Of a stretch of DNA of 64,000 bases, positions 26,440 to 33,669 are shown piece after piece (within the stretch, counting starts at the first letter, position 1; every line of letters begins with the position of its first letter). The notes under the pieces were generated by a model, which did not search any database, had not been told where the DNA came from, and was given only the letters and a program-made list of their open reading frames with translations. The translations under genes and the position numbers were made by a program. Location: positions 1 through 64,000 of the IMG/VR virus record IMGVR_UViG_3300023236_000006. One strand, given 5' to 3'. This stretch comes from a virus.

Positions 26440-27089
26440 TAGGTTGCTCGGCCTCCAATAGTTATGAATGTGTGTACGTAGTATTCACCGTTAAGAGGCT
26501 GCCAGCCATTTGTTGGATGTAACTCTTGAGCTACCAGGGAAAGAGGCAAGTGACTACTACCTAATGGAACTGTAACTCCACTGAATTCATATGTGGCAGT
26601 AATGTCAGAAACCGTAAGGCCTGAGGCCACGGGGTTTGAACAAAGAATATTGTGCTGAATACTAAAGTCTAAGGCTTCAATGTCTCCAAGTATATCAATA
26701 GAAAAGAATGTCGCTAAGGGGAACAGAATTGTCGGAATCTGTATCCCATTAAGTTCGTAGACCGCTTGACCGCTTACAAAAGTTATTAGTGGGTTGTACA
26801 AGGCTGTATTAGGAACAATCCTAATCGTCCTTTGCCAGGAGGCTACTCCATTTACAGATGTATACTGATACAGGAAAAGGTATTCTGTGTCTGCTGGCTT
26901 TAGGTTTATGTAGAGATCATTAATGGCAGCAACAAACCCTAGCTCTGTGTTTGGGTCGTCTGGTTTCCCGTCTCCAGTAAAGATAAAGCTTCCCCGTTTT
27001 CCCTGTGTGCCAATGTCCACATTAACTGTCAAAGAGGATGGTCCTCCAAGTACTGTTAGGTCGTTGGTGGCAAGGACTACGTCGACCAC
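26439..27089 (-). CDS. Baseplate/tail beta-rich protein
   Basis: 216 aa, no named family. Beta-rich (LYINLKPADTEYLFLYQYTS). Directly follows the BppU-like paralog at 27089-27466 and is coupled to it. Probably part of the same baseplate subassembly. Confidence 0.6.
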   Translation of the reverse strand: MVDVVLATNDLTVLGGPSSLTVNVDIGTQGKRGSFIFTGDGKPDDPNTELGFVAAINDLYINLKPADTEYLFLYQYTSVNGVASWQRTIRIVPNTALYNPLITFVSGQAVYELNGIQIPTILFPLATFFSIDILGDIEALDFSIQHNILCSNPVASGLTVSDITATYEFSGVTVPLGSSHLPLSLVAQELHPTNGWQPLNGEYYVHTFITIGGRAT

Positions 27090-27466
27090 TAGACTGCTCC
27101 TGTTACCTGGTCAGTTACTGAAAGTGTTCCTGTAAGAAGTGTGTAGGTAAAGTCGTAGTCCGATACTCCTACTTTTGAAATCTCTATGTCATACACGTAC
27201 TGAGATAGGGCATTAAGGAGGTTACCAGAGCTGGGTAGGATTGCACATGAAATATAGGTTCTGTCTATTGAAATTTCTGCAAAAGCTTCAATTTGGCTAG
27301 CAGCTCCTGAAGAACCTCGGGAGGGAGCAATCGTAAACTTTGCCCCTGCAGCTAAGTCATAACCATCTAGTGGAAATACTGCTCCTGAAGAGTCTTTGGG
27401 GTATATTCTAAATTCAAAGGTGTCACCTTTGTAGTAAGCTATGTTATAGGTTCCTGGAAATGCCAT
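27089..27466 (-). CDS. BppU-like baseplate protein (paralog 2)
   Basis: 125 aa. YYKGDTFEFRIYPKD ... PLDGYDLAAGAKF ... YVYDIEISK ... TLLTGTLSVTDQVT matches the paralogs at 22546 and 28911. Likely Ig-like baseplate subunit. TATAAT (27474-27479) is 7 nt before the ATG. Confidence 0.75.
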   Translation of the reverse strand: MAFPGTYNIAYYKGDTFEFRIYPKDSSGAVFPLDGYDLAAGAKFTIAPSRGSSGAASQIEAFAEISIDRTYISCAILPSSGNLLNALSQYVYDIEISKVGVSDYDFTYTLLTGTLSVTDQVTGAV

Positions 27467-27484
27467 AGCTATTATTATAGCATG

Positions 27485-28207
27485 TTAAGATACAAAAATA
27501 GTGACACTTTCAAGTGAGGCCATAGCGCTCATATCAGTTAGCATTTCTGGGATTGCTCCTGACACTCGATCAGACTCGTTTTCAATTACGAAGTCCTGAG
27601 TTACGTCAAAACTGTAAGTGTGAACATATTTTGTAGTGCCCACCAAGGTAAGGACTTGCTTCTTTGTTTGTGGGAAATAAGATCTCAATAGGATTTCGGT
27701 ATTGGGGCTTAAGGTTGTGACTGAAAGCTTGTAGGTCACAGAAACTCTTGCCCCTATTTTTAAACCTTTGAAGTTAAGTCTTCTTGAGCCTGGAGAATAA
27801 AGTCCTGCAGAGCCTAGTGGCAAAAAGTTATTAAACTCTACGGTATTCGATGTTTTAAAGGATAAGTCTACCCAGCCGTCAGTCCCTCTTGTTGCTCCAG
27901 TAATAACCTCTTCTATTTTTTTAGGAGAATACCTAGCCCACCCTATACCCTGGCCCGAAGAGGGGAGATGACCAGGTGCATCTTTTCCTGGATTTCCTTC
28001 TTTGCCTTTAGGTCCAGTTTTTCCATCTTTTCCTGGAAGGCCTATGGGCCCTTGGCTTCCTATATTTCCTGTGTCACCTTTTGGACCTACTGGACCTGGA
28101 ACGGGAAGGTAGGTGACAACAGAAGGCTCTAAGGTGTTAGCCTGAGCTACTTGATCGACATACCTTGTCTTTTTTGAGGAAGGAAAATCCATCTCTTTAG
28201 ATATCAT
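27485..28207 (-). CDS. Collagen-like fibre protein
   Basis: 240 aa. Residues 35-85 are G-x-y repeats (GPVGPKGDTGNIGSQGPIG and following), predicting a triple helix. A globular beta domain of about 140 residues follows. Such proteins form trimeric phage fibres. GATAAT lies 6 nt before the ATG, consistent with a leaderless mRNA. Confidence 0.8.
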   Translation of the reverse strand: MISKEMDFPSSKKTRYVDQVAQANTLEPSVVTYLPVPGPVGPKGDTGNIGSQGPIGLPGKDGKTGPKGKEGNPGKDAPGHLPSSGQGIGWARYSPKKIEEVITGATRGTDGWVDLSFKTSNTVEFNNFLPLGSAGLYSPGSRRLNFKGLKIGARVSVTYKLSVTTLSPNTEILLRSYFPQTKKQVLTLVGTTKYVHTYSFDVTQDFVIENESDRVSGAIPEMLTDMSAMASLESVTIFVS

Positions 28208-28249
28208 AGATATATTATCTCAGACTATTCAAGATATCCTTAGGGTGTT

Positions 28250-28468
28250 CTACTCTATAGCTGAAAGTCTTGAAGCTATTTGGTCTAAAGCTGTAGCAAT
28301 TGTTGTAGGCTGAGGTTCCATCCAGTCTGAAGGCTCTGAAGGAACGTAGGGAGAGGCAACGGATCCGATTGGCCCCGTAAGGCCAACCTCTCCCTGAATA
28401 CCTTGAGCTCCTGTTGCACCACGAGGTCCTAAGACTCCTGGAAACGGCACTATTTTAATTTTTGGCAT
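28250..28468 (-). CDS. Short collagen-like protein
   Basis: 72 aa. Starts MPKIKIVPFPG, then about seven G-x-y triplets and a C-terminal helix. The KIKI(V/I)PxPG opening is shared with the next upstream gene. RBS AAAGGAAAG precedes the ATG. Confidence 0.75.
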   Translation of the reverse strand: MPKIKIVPFPGVLGPRGATGAQGIQGEVGLTGPIGSVASPYVPSEPSDWMEPQPTTIATALDQIASRLSAIE

Positions 28469-28485
28469 TTATGCTTTCCTTTATA

Positions 28486-28911
28486 TTAGGTCATATCTAT
28501 ATACTGTATACCTGGAGCAGCCGTAATGGCAATTACTCCTGGAGTCACACAGTCATACTCTAGGTCAGAGTAGGCAGCAACGTGTGATAGACCGCCGTAG
28601 ACGGGGCTTGAGGCAGCTACACCAGCAACGTTTACGACGTTTAACTTGGCAGCACCCGATGGCCCTGCTACCGTAGATGTTGCTCCTACGGAACCTTGTA
28701 ATCCCTGTTCACCCTGTACACCTTGTGGGCCCTTAACGGTACTGTCAGCGCCTCTAGGACCCTCGACGGTGCTATCTAATCCTGCTTCTCCCTGTGGTCC
28801 TTGTGGGCCTTGTTGTCCTGGCATAGGGACAATCTTGAATTTTGACATTACGAGAGGGGAATCTGGGGCAGAAGAGCCTGGAAGTGGAATAATCTTTATT
28901 TTTGCAACCAT
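28486..28911 (-). CDS. Collagen-like fibre protein with duplicated N-terminus
   Basis: 141 aa from the ATG at 28911, which overlaps the upstream stop as TAATG. The opening [10 protein letters not shown] recurs 20 residues later as KFKIVPMPG, suggesting a partial fusion of two genes like 28250-28468. G-x-y repeats ([20 protein letters not shown]) are broken by Ser-Thr-Val inserts. A C-terminal globular domain follows. An in-frame ATG upstream (28971) is less likely. Confidence 0.7.
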   Translation of the reverse strand: MVAKIKIIPLPGSSAPDSPLVMSKFKIVPMPGQQGPQGPQGEAGLDSTVEGPRGADSTVKGPQGVQGEQGLQGSVGATSTVAGPSGAAKLNVVNVAGVAASSPVYGGLSHVAAYSDLEYDCVTPGVIAITAAPGIQYIDMT

Positions 28912-29297
28912 TAGAGAGCGCTTCCCGTCACATCTCCGATTACAGAGATTGTTCCTATGACAGGAGTCCAAACTGTAGTTTCGTCAATGGTTATCTGTAG
29001 GTCAAAAGGTAGCTCTGCAACAATCTTATTATAACCAGTTCCCCAGAGGGCTGTAACAGCTGCCGAGGCACTAATCTCTATAAATCCTTCTCCAGCAACG
29101 ACGTCTAGCTCATCAATGGCGTCACCTTTGTAGTCATAAGCAGACGCTTGGTAGGTCCAGCCAGTCATGTCGTAAAAAGTTACTTCATCATTTTGATAAA
29201 ACTCAATCCTCAGGGGAGAGGTATCTCCTCTAACAATGTTCCATTTAAGAATAGCAGGGTTAGCGCCAAGCATTTCAGGAGAGCAAAGTGAAGTCAT
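28911..29297 (-). CDS. BppU-like baseplate protein (paralog 3)
   Basis: 128 aa. [17 protein letters not shown] ... [13 protein letters not shown] ... PFDLQITID ... [12 protein letters not shown], as in the two paralogs. First gene of the long minus-strand structural transcript. TATAAT is 9 nt before the ATG. Confidence 0.75.
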   Translation of the reverse strand: MTSLCSPEMLGANPAILKWNIVRGDTSPLRIEFYQNDEVTFYDMTGWTYQASAYDYKGDAIDELDVVAGEGFIEISASAAVTALWGTGYNKIVAELPFDLQITIDETTVWTPVIGTISVIGDVTGSAL

Positions 29298-29348
29298 AGT
29301 AGTTATATTATAACATGCTTAAATAAAAATCAAGAGGTAACGGTATTG

Positions 29349-29410
29349 AAAAAAATAATAGCTGATACCTAGAAGGGTGGGTATGAGAGACCTCCTAGAT
29401 ACCAGCTATT
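29349..29410 (-). terminator. Hairpin with U-tract upstream of the structural operon
   Basis: Inverted repeat arms 29357-29372 and 29395-29410 (16 bp, two mismatches), followed on the minus strand by ATTATTTTTTT. It would terminate transcription from 29607-29888. A TATACT (29413-29418, minus) abuts the stem, so a short RNA made only of this hairpin is also possible. The surrounding 29298-29606 is AT-rich and non-coding, with repeated TTAGGTTCTA words. Confidence 0.65.
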
Positions 29411-29606
29411 AAAGTATATCACATCAAGTAATAGAAGGCTTGTTATAAGTCTGTTATCTAATAGTTATAATATTGTTATCAAAATAAGTGTTGACAAGAT
29501 CAAAATCTGTGCTACCATATATTTATTATTAATTAGGTTCTAATATAGCTAGTTAGGTTTTATTACTTATTAGGTTCTATATTATATAGTAGTTATATAT
29601 AATTAT

Positions 29607-29888
29607 CTAGTGTTCTTTTTTGTTTCCAATGTATTCGATCATTAATGTATATAAGTTATCTATTTTTTTATGCATTGCTTGTCGCTTATCATCTGCTTCA
29701 TCCATTCTTTGTTCTAAACGGTTAACCTGGTCCTTTATTGATCCTCCGCCGTTTGGCTTAAGCTCGTGCTTAATTTCCTCTAGGTAGTGTTTAACCATCC
29801 ATCTTATCGCAAGACCTAGCATCGAGATTGTAGTGCCTAATCCTACTGATATTGCTACTACATAGTTAAGGCTCTCGAGGTTTGTCAT
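29607..29888 (-). CDS. Holin-like / DUF2746-like membrane protein
   Basis: 93 aa. One N-terminal membrane helix (residues 8-28, VVAISVGLGTTISMLGLAI), then a GGGSIKDQVNRLEQRMDE coiled coil. This layout matches actinophage DUF2746-type proteins proposed as holins or holin partners. TATACT upstream with a leader of a few nt. Confidence 0.65.
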   Translation of the reverse strand: MTNLESLNYVVAISVGLGTTISMLGLAIRWMVKHYLEEIKHELKPNGGGSIKDQVNRLEQRMDEADDKRQAMHKKIDNLYTLMIEYIGNKKEH

Positions 29889-29930
29889 GATAGTAACAAG
29901 TATAAGGGGTTTTTTTTGGTATAATAGACT

Positions 29931-30821
29931 ATGTTACATAGGGAAAAACACGGTAAACACAAGGGTCACTCGCTTGATATTTATCTCGATATACCCTTCC
30001 CCATTCATTCTGTTGGCGGACAGATAAGAGATTCGCATATCGTTGAGCATTCTAGAGCAACAATAGAATATTTTGTTAACAAGCAAGGATACCGATCTGA
30101 GGACTTTGACAATTTAGTTTCTAAGGATACAATTTACGTTGGTGGGTGTTCTGTTACTTTTGGATTGGGACTGGAAGAAAATGTTAGGTGGTCTACTCTG
30201 TTAAAGGATAAGCTGTCTGCAAAATATCTTGCTGATGTTTCCGCACCAGGAAATTCTTGTTCTAGAATCTTCCAAGATGTGTACAAATACATTAATCGTT
30301 ACGGTAAACCTAAAATTGTTATGCTTTTGTTACCAAATGTAAGCAGGTATTATTCTATAGACATTGATAACGGTAGATTGACGACTGCTCCATACAGTTT
30401 AGAGGTATTTGTGCCCTCAACAGAACAGCCACTAGAGAACCAAGAAGAATTAGACATCGTAAACTCTGTTATTACGAACAAGAACTTAATGAGTGATTTT
30501 ATGAACGAAGCCAAACAGCTTGAGATGTACCTCGAAGCCGTCGGTGTGCCACTAATGTATACTACTTGGGATCCAGGATTTGAACATGAGCTAAATAAAA
30601 CCAAACGCTTAAACAGCTACTTTTCATACAGGAAAAAATACGGAGAGGCCTATTTTGGCGACAAGTTTGAGGACCCAGAGCCTGGGCAGGAAGAGTTCTG
30701 GCTATTTGCTGCAGATGGAGTAGGCGCCGATGCGCACCCTGGCATCTTAGATCATATGTCATACGCTGATGCTTTCCACCAAGAGGCGATAGCCAAGTTC
30801 GGCGATGAGTTCTTCGCTTAG
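29931..30821 (+). CDS. SGNH-hydrolase-like protein
   Basis: 296 aa. GGCSVTFGLG (block I-like, Cys in place of the usual Asp), SAPGNS (block with Gly/Asn) and the C-terminal DAHPGILDH (Asp-x-x-His type) suggest the SGNH/GDSL esterase fold. Such phage proteins may de-esterify surface polysaccharides, and the deviant first block leaves activity open. TATAAT lies 5 nt before the ATG. First gene of the rightward region. Confidence 0.65.
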   Translation: MLHREKHGKHKGHSLDIYLDIPFPIHSVGGQIRDSHIVEHSRATIEYFVNKQGYRSEDFDNLVSKDTIYVGGCSVTFGLGLEENVRWSTLLKDKLSAKYLADVSAPGNSCSRIFQDVYKYINRYGKPKIVMLLLPNVSRYYSIDIDNGRLTTAPYSLEVFVPSTEQPLENQEELDIVNSVITNKNLMSDFMNEAKQLEMYLEAVGVPLMYTTWDPGFEHELNKTKRLNSYFSYRKKYGEAYFGDKFEDPEPGQEEFWLFAADGVGADAHPGILDHMSYADAFHQEAIAKFGDEFFA

Positions 30822-30964
30822 GTACTCGGCGGTTTTGAGTCGGCGTTTAAGTTCGACGATATAGAGATCCTCAATCAGCATTTCCACCAACATATGTCTA
30901 ATAAATATTAAAAAATATGGTAAAGACGAAAGCGGTGGGGTATCTGATGGTGTATAATATAACC

Positions 30965-31171
30965 ATGGGTAAAGATGATGATGTATCATTTTCCGATCTA
31001 TTTAATCCTAAGCAACCAAGAAGCGATAAGGACTTATACGATGAGAGAATGGCTATCTGTAAACTCTGTGAGCATTTTAACAGTAAAGCTCAGAAATGTA
31101 AAAAGTGTGGATGCTTTATGAGATTAAAAACAACACTATTAGCAGCTAAATGTCCAGTGGGAAAGTGGTAA
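30965..31171 (+). CDS. Small zinc-binding protein (paralog 3)
   Basis: 68 aa. CKLCEHF, CKKCGCFM, KTTLLAAKCPVGKW: same pattern as 11600 and 23567. The start at 30965 is chosen over an upstream in-frame ATG at 30917 because TATAAT lies exactly 6 nt before it. Confidence 0.75.
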   Translation: MGKDDDVSFSDLFNPKQPRSDKDLYDERMAICKLCEHFNSKAQKCKKCGCFMRLKTTLLAAKCPVGKW

Positions 31172-31174
31172 GAG

Positions 31175-31366
31175 ATGAATAGAGAAGCAGTTATAGACGA
31201 GATGTCTGATGCTATCAATAAGATGAATAAAGAAATAGCGTGGTCAAATGGTGTTCCAGCTGATCAGGTTGATGAGGTTATCTCCGCTATGCAGGGAGAG
31301 CTTAGACATGGTAATGGTTTGATCTATGATAAGCTCGTTGAGCTTGGTTTGATCAAAGAAGAGTGA
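31175..31366 (+). CDS. Small unknown protein
   Basis: 63 aa, acidic, helical (EVISAMQGELRHGNGLIYDKLVE). Follows the zinc protein by 3 nt in the same operon. RBS aagag. Not recognised. Confidence 0.6.
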   Translation: MNREAVIDEMSDAINKMNKEIAWSNGVPADQVDEVISAMQGELRHGNGLIYDKLVELGLIKEE

Positions 31367-31370
31367 TTCC

Positions 31371-31526
31371 TTGTTCCGTCGAAAATACCATAGCTATCCT
31401 GATAACGAATTAGACAGTTATTACGTAGATAAAATAAAAAAGACTACCAAAGAGTTATGGATCATTCCTCCTACAGCAGCCTTAATTATTTTGTTATGTT
31501 TATATATCTATGAGTGGACTACTTAG
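31371..31526 (+). CDS. Small membrane protein (TTG start)
   Basis: 51 aa. Basic/acidic N-terminal half and one C-terminal membrane helix (IIPPTAALIILLCLYIY). Starts at TTG, 4 nt after the previous stop. Its stop overlaps the stop of the convergent microprotein on the other strand. Confidence 0.5.
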   Translation: MFRRKYHSYPDNELDSYYVDKIKKTTKELWIIPPTAALIILLCLYIYEWTT

Positions 31527-31573
31527 TTCTTTCCACACTTACAGCTAGTGCACTTGCATTCAGGCTTTGACAT
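31523..31573 (-). CDS. Metallothionein-like microprotein
   Basis: 16 aa: MSKPECKCTSCKCGKN. Four Cys as C-x-C-x2-C-x-C, the metal-thiolate arrangement of metallothioneins. A strong GGGGGA RBS lies 5 nt before the ATG and TATAGT lies further upstream, which argues against chance. Antisense-convergent to the membrane protein gene. Too short for family assignment. Confidence 0.45.
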   Translation of the reverse strand: MSKPECKCTSCKCGKN

Positions 31574-31706
31574 GTATTCCCCCCTTCTTTACTATAAGGA
31601 TAGCACTATATATTGTTTATACTTAGGATATCCTTACTAGATATTAATGTTATATCTACTATGGGATATTGTGTATGTTATAGATACCCTTTTGGATCAG
31701 AGATAT

Positions 31707-31740
31707 GATGGATATTGGTATACGATGGATATTGGTATAC
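31707..31740. repeat. 17-bp perfect tandem duplication
   Basis: GATGGATATTGGTATAC occurs twice head-to-tail. It lies in the non-coding stretch 31574-31951, which otherwise holds AT-rich sequence with several TATA-like words and the promoter at 31878. Could be an operator pair. Confidence 0.85.
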
Positions 31741-31877
31741 CGCCTAAATCTGAAAAAATCTATTTTTAGCAATATCTGAATATTTTATAGTTATGTACGA
31801 TACACGATCTGGGTGAATAAGCAACCATAATTAGTGAGCACACTGGTGCCACCTTATGAGAAAAGTTTTCCAAACAT

Positions 31878-31918
31878 CGGCGTGTCGTCTTGACTTTTGA
31901 ATGTCTATCCTGTATAGT
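31878..31918 (+). promoter_or_regulatory. Promoter with CGGCGTGTCG upstream element (copy 1)
   Basis: CGGCGTGTCGTCTTGAC: the last bases form the -35 TTGACT (31890), 17-nt spacer, -10 TATAGT (31913-31918). Drives 31952. Copies at 32593, 32848 and, without a -10, 33061. Confidence 0.85.
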
Positions 31919-31951
31919 GTAACTATACAAAGAAAGATAAAGGATAAAGAA

Positions 31952-32092
31952 ATGAAGAAGATTTTTGTTAGCAAAGATAACGACCCAATGATTAGCTTTA
32001 GCGCAAGAGCGGATAATGTTGATAACGCTATCGCTAAGCTTGAGGGGATGGGCTACACCATCCTAATGGTAACTAGCAATGAGTCCATCTAA
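31952..32092 (+). CDS. Small early protein
   Basis: 46 aa, MKKIFVSKDNDPMISF..., ending in a beta strand (YTILMVTSN). The start is set by AAAGGAT 6 nt upstream, the standard RBS of this region. Leader about 27 nt. Unknown function. Confidence 0.6.
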   Translation: MKKIFVSKDNDPMISFSARADNVDNAIAKLEGMGYTILMVTSNESI

Positions 32093-32116
32093 AATGTCAG
32101 ACCCCTATGGTAAGGT
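32091..32116 (+). promoter_or_regulatory. TGTCTGACCCC-type promoter box 1
   Basis: AAAATGTCAGACCCC, then TAAGGT placed 10 nt after TGTCAG. Predicted start is the A of the ATG at 32123. Confidence 0.75.
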
Positions 32117-32122
32117 ATAACT

Positions 32123-32257
32123 ATGAAGAAATCAAGAATGAATAAAGAAGAAAAAATGTTTTACTCAACAGTCCTAGCAGGAATCAAGTCTGGCAATAAG
32201 CCAGTAGGTGCAGCTTGGCTTAGGTGGATAGACTTGCAGCTTAGCAAGACATTCTAA
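32123..32257 (+). CDS. Small early basic protein, leaderless
   Basis: 44 aa, Lys-rich N-terminus then GIKSGNKPVGAAWLRWIDL. The predicted transcription start (7 nt after box 1's -10) coincides with its ATG. Unknown function. Confidence 0.55.
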   Translation: MKKSRMNKEEKMFYSTVLAGIKSGNKPVGAAWLRWIDLQLSKTF

Positions 32258-32281
32258 ACTGTCTGACCCTAGTGTTAGTAT
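32256..32281 (+). promoter_or_regulatory. TGTCTGACCCC-type promoter box 2
   Basis: AAACTGTCTGACCCT, then TAGTAT at 10 nt. Overlaps the stop of 32123-32257 and precedes 32308. Confidence 0.7.
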
Positions 32282-32307
32282 CATAGTATAAACAGTAAAG
32301 GATAATA

Positions 32308-32472
32308 ATGAATAGATTCAAAGAATTAGATACCCTCTCACTTTCAGACATAGAGGTTGAAATTGAGACAATGCTGTCAATTGTCAATGATGACCCTAGC
32401 GATAGTGAAATCAAATACATTAGCGGTCTAATGGTAATGGCTAACGCCCTAGGTTCAACGAGAGGTTGGTAA
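32308..32472 (+). CDS. Small acidic early protein
   Basis: 54 aa. LSLSDIEVEIETMLSIVNDD resembles the short proteins at 33870 (LEELIFKIELMLSD) and 40389 (LTKEQLDELAEMLKD), suggesting a family of short helical proteins. RBS AAAGGAT. Confidence 0.6.
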   Translation: MNRFKELDTLSLSDIEVEIETMLSIVNDDPSDSEIKYISGLMVMANALGSTRGW

Positions 32473-32476
32473 CATA

Positions 32477-32572
32477 ATGATAACGCTTACTTTTGACACT
32501 TGGGAAGAGTATGACAATGCTATTGCTGGAATTGCTAGTGTTGTAACCGAAATGAATACCCCAGAACAATAG
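32477..32572 (+). CDS. Tiny acidic early protein
   Basis: 31 aa, MITLTFDTWEEYDNAIAGIA... Its stop codon lies inside the terminator stem that follows. Four nt after the preceding gene. Unknown. Confidence 0.45.
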   Translation: MITLTFDTWEEYDNAIAGIASVVTEMNTPEQ

Positions 32573-32584
32573 GGGTATTTTTTT
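32555..32584 (+). terminator. Intrinsic terminator
   Basis: AATACCCC, loop AGAACAATA, GGGGTATT, then seven T. It overlaps the last codons of 32477-32572. Confidence 0.85.
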
Positions 32585-32592
32585 CTATTCTT

Positions 32593-32633
32593 CGGCGTGT
32601 CGTGTTGATAATGTCTCACCTATGCACTAAGCT
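32593..32633 (+). promoter_or_regulatory. Promoter combining CGGCGTGTCG element and TGTC box (copy 2 / box 3)
   Basis: CGGCGTGTCGTGTTGAT gives -35 TTGATA (32605), 17-nt spacer containing ATGTCTCACC, -10 TAAGCT (32628-32633). Links the two motif families. Confidence 0.8.
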
Positions 32634-32660
32634 ATAGATATACAAACAAAGGATAAAGAA

Positions 32661-32810
32661 ATGACAAAGTCAAAAAGAATTAGCGTATACGCAATTTGCC
32701 TAGCAGGTACAGCTTACCTAGCCTACCTATTGCTTAGGGTTGCATCACTAGGCTATACCTGGAACTGGATCTGGAACGAAGACTTTGCCAGCCGTCTAGG
32801 TAGCCTATAA
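32661..32810 (+). CDS. Small membrane protein
   Basis: 49 aa. One membrane helix (VYAICLAGTAYLAYLLLRVA), Trp-rich C-terminus (YTWNWIWNEDF). RBS AAAGGAT. Possible effector of host membrane; unknown. Confidence 0.6.
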   Translation: MTKSKRISVYAICLAGTAYLAYLLLRVASLGYTWNWIWNEDFASRLGSL

Positions 32811-32847
32811 CCGTTACCGTTTTGTTATAAAGAACTTTCGCCAAACA

Positions 32848-32888
32848 CGGCGTGTCGTCTTGACTTTTGGGGGTGTAGGGTATAGACT
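32848..32888 (+). promoter_or_regulatory. Promoter with CGGCGTGTCG upstream element (copy 3)
   Basis: CGGCGTGTCGTCTTGAC, -35 TTGACT, 17 nt, TAGACT (an overlapping TATAGA also fits). Together with flanks it matches copy 1 over about 27 bp. Confidence 0.75.
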
Positions 32889-32933
32889 AATAGTATAAAT
32901 AAAGATAAAGAATAAATAGAAAGGATGTAAAAA

Positions 32934-33044
32934 ATGATTGATTTCAAATTTTGCGAAATATGTTCAAACACTGTTCCAACTGTAGAGGTTGAAGGTGAAA
33001 CGGCTTGCGTAAATTGCTACGAAGCCTATGGCGAGATAAACTAA
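32934..33044 (+). CDS. Tiny zinc-ribbon protein
   Basis: 36 aa: FCEICSN ... ACVNCYE, two C-x2-C knuckles 19 residues apart. RBS GAAAGGAT. Probably structural zinc; may bind nucleic acid or a host protein. Confidence 0.6.
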   Translation: MIDFKFCEICSNTVPTVEVEGETACVNCYEAYGEIN

Positions 33045-33060
33045 ATAGTTTATTTCTCCA

Positions 33061-33293
33061 CGGCGTGTCGCTTGACATTTGCCGATTTTTTTTCGAGCGC
33101 CCACTATAGATTTATTTCCCAAATAAGCTTAAGAATGTATTTAAGATCTCCCAAATTAAGATGGGAAAAGTTTATTCCCAAAACTAATAGATGTTACCTA
33201 AACGTTACATAAACGTTACCTAACTGTTACCTAATAGACTTGCTATTGGGTCAGATGTGTGATAGGTTATACCTATAACGCAAAGGATGATCA
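33061..33293. other. Regulatory intergenic region with cassette A
   Basis: 250 bp with no gene. Contains CGGCGTGTCG-CTTGAC (copy 4), a short hairpin with T8, CGAGCG (33094), TTAAGAT (33141 and 33156), TTCCCA (33175), the four 11-bp repeats (33193-33236), and a promoter TTGCTA-17 nt-TAGGTT for 33294. Confidence 0.7.
33193..33236. repeat. Four 11-bp direct repeats
   Basis: GTTACCTAAAC, GTTACATAAAC, GTTACCTAACT, GTTACCTAATA in tandem, one helical turn each. Similar phased units occur at 32813, 36263 and 37763. Candidate protein-binding array or iterons. Confidence 0.85.
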
Positions 33294-33488
33294 ATGACAA
33301 AAATGTATCGCAAGACCACCTGCAACGGCTGTGGATTTACTCAGGAACTAAGCACCACCTACTATCTTGACGCTAAGGCGTGGAAGACTAGCCACACACT
33401 ATCCGTTCACAACAAGCTTTGGGAACATAACAACGATTTGGCTAGGGAAGAAGAAATTGACTATCTTCTTTCTGGCAGAGCAACCTAA
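33294..33488 (+). CDS. Small zinc-knuckle protein
   Basis: 64 aa. CNGCGF near residue 10 and paired His (THTLSVHNKLWEH) suggest a zinc site. Acidic C-terminus. RBS AAAGGAT 6 nt upstream. Unknown. Confidence 0.6.
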   Translation: MTKMYRKTTCNGCGFTQELSTTYYLDAKAWKTSHTLSVHNKLWEHNNDLAREEEIDYLLSGRAT

Positions 33489-33512
33489 AATGTCAGACCC
33501 CTGTGCTAAGAT
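33486..33512 (+). promoter_or_regulatory. TGTCTGACCCC-type promoter box 4
   Basis: AAAATGTCAGACCCC, TAAGAT at 10 nt (33507-33512). Overlaps the stop of 33294-33488, precedes 33538. Confidence 0.75.
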
Positions 33513-33537
33513 AAACCTGTAACGAAAAGGATGATAA

Positions 33538-33669
33538 ATGAACTGTGGATTTTGTAAGTTTGCCAAGGCAACCGAAGCTGTATTGCTAATAGACGACACA
33601 GTGAACGCCCTGTGCCCAAAGTGTGCCTTTAGCGTTGAAGAATTTACTGTGAACGTGGGCTGTCTATAA
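33538..33669 (+). CDS. Tiny zinc-ribbon protein
   Basis: 43 aa: NCGFCKF near the start and LCPKCAF near 27, two C-x2-C knuckles. RBS AAAGGAT. Unknown. Confidence 0.6.
   Translation: MNCGFCKFAKATEAVLLIDDTVNALCPKCAFSVEEFTVNVGCL

Noticed and set aside
30350-30989. Minus-strand open frames opposite the SGNH-like gene
   Set aside because: No RBS or -10 geometry, and they overlap a well-signalled plus-strand gene.
30917-31171. Upstream start of the third zinc protein
   Set aside because: The extra 16 codons span the TATAAT box that lies exactly 6 nt before the ATG at 30965.
31574-31877. CRISPR-like or tRNA content in non-coding stretches
   Set aside because: Only a single 17-bp tandem duplication; no repeat-spacer spacing. 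No cloverleaf with a GTTCRA-type T-loop was found here or elsewhere in the window.
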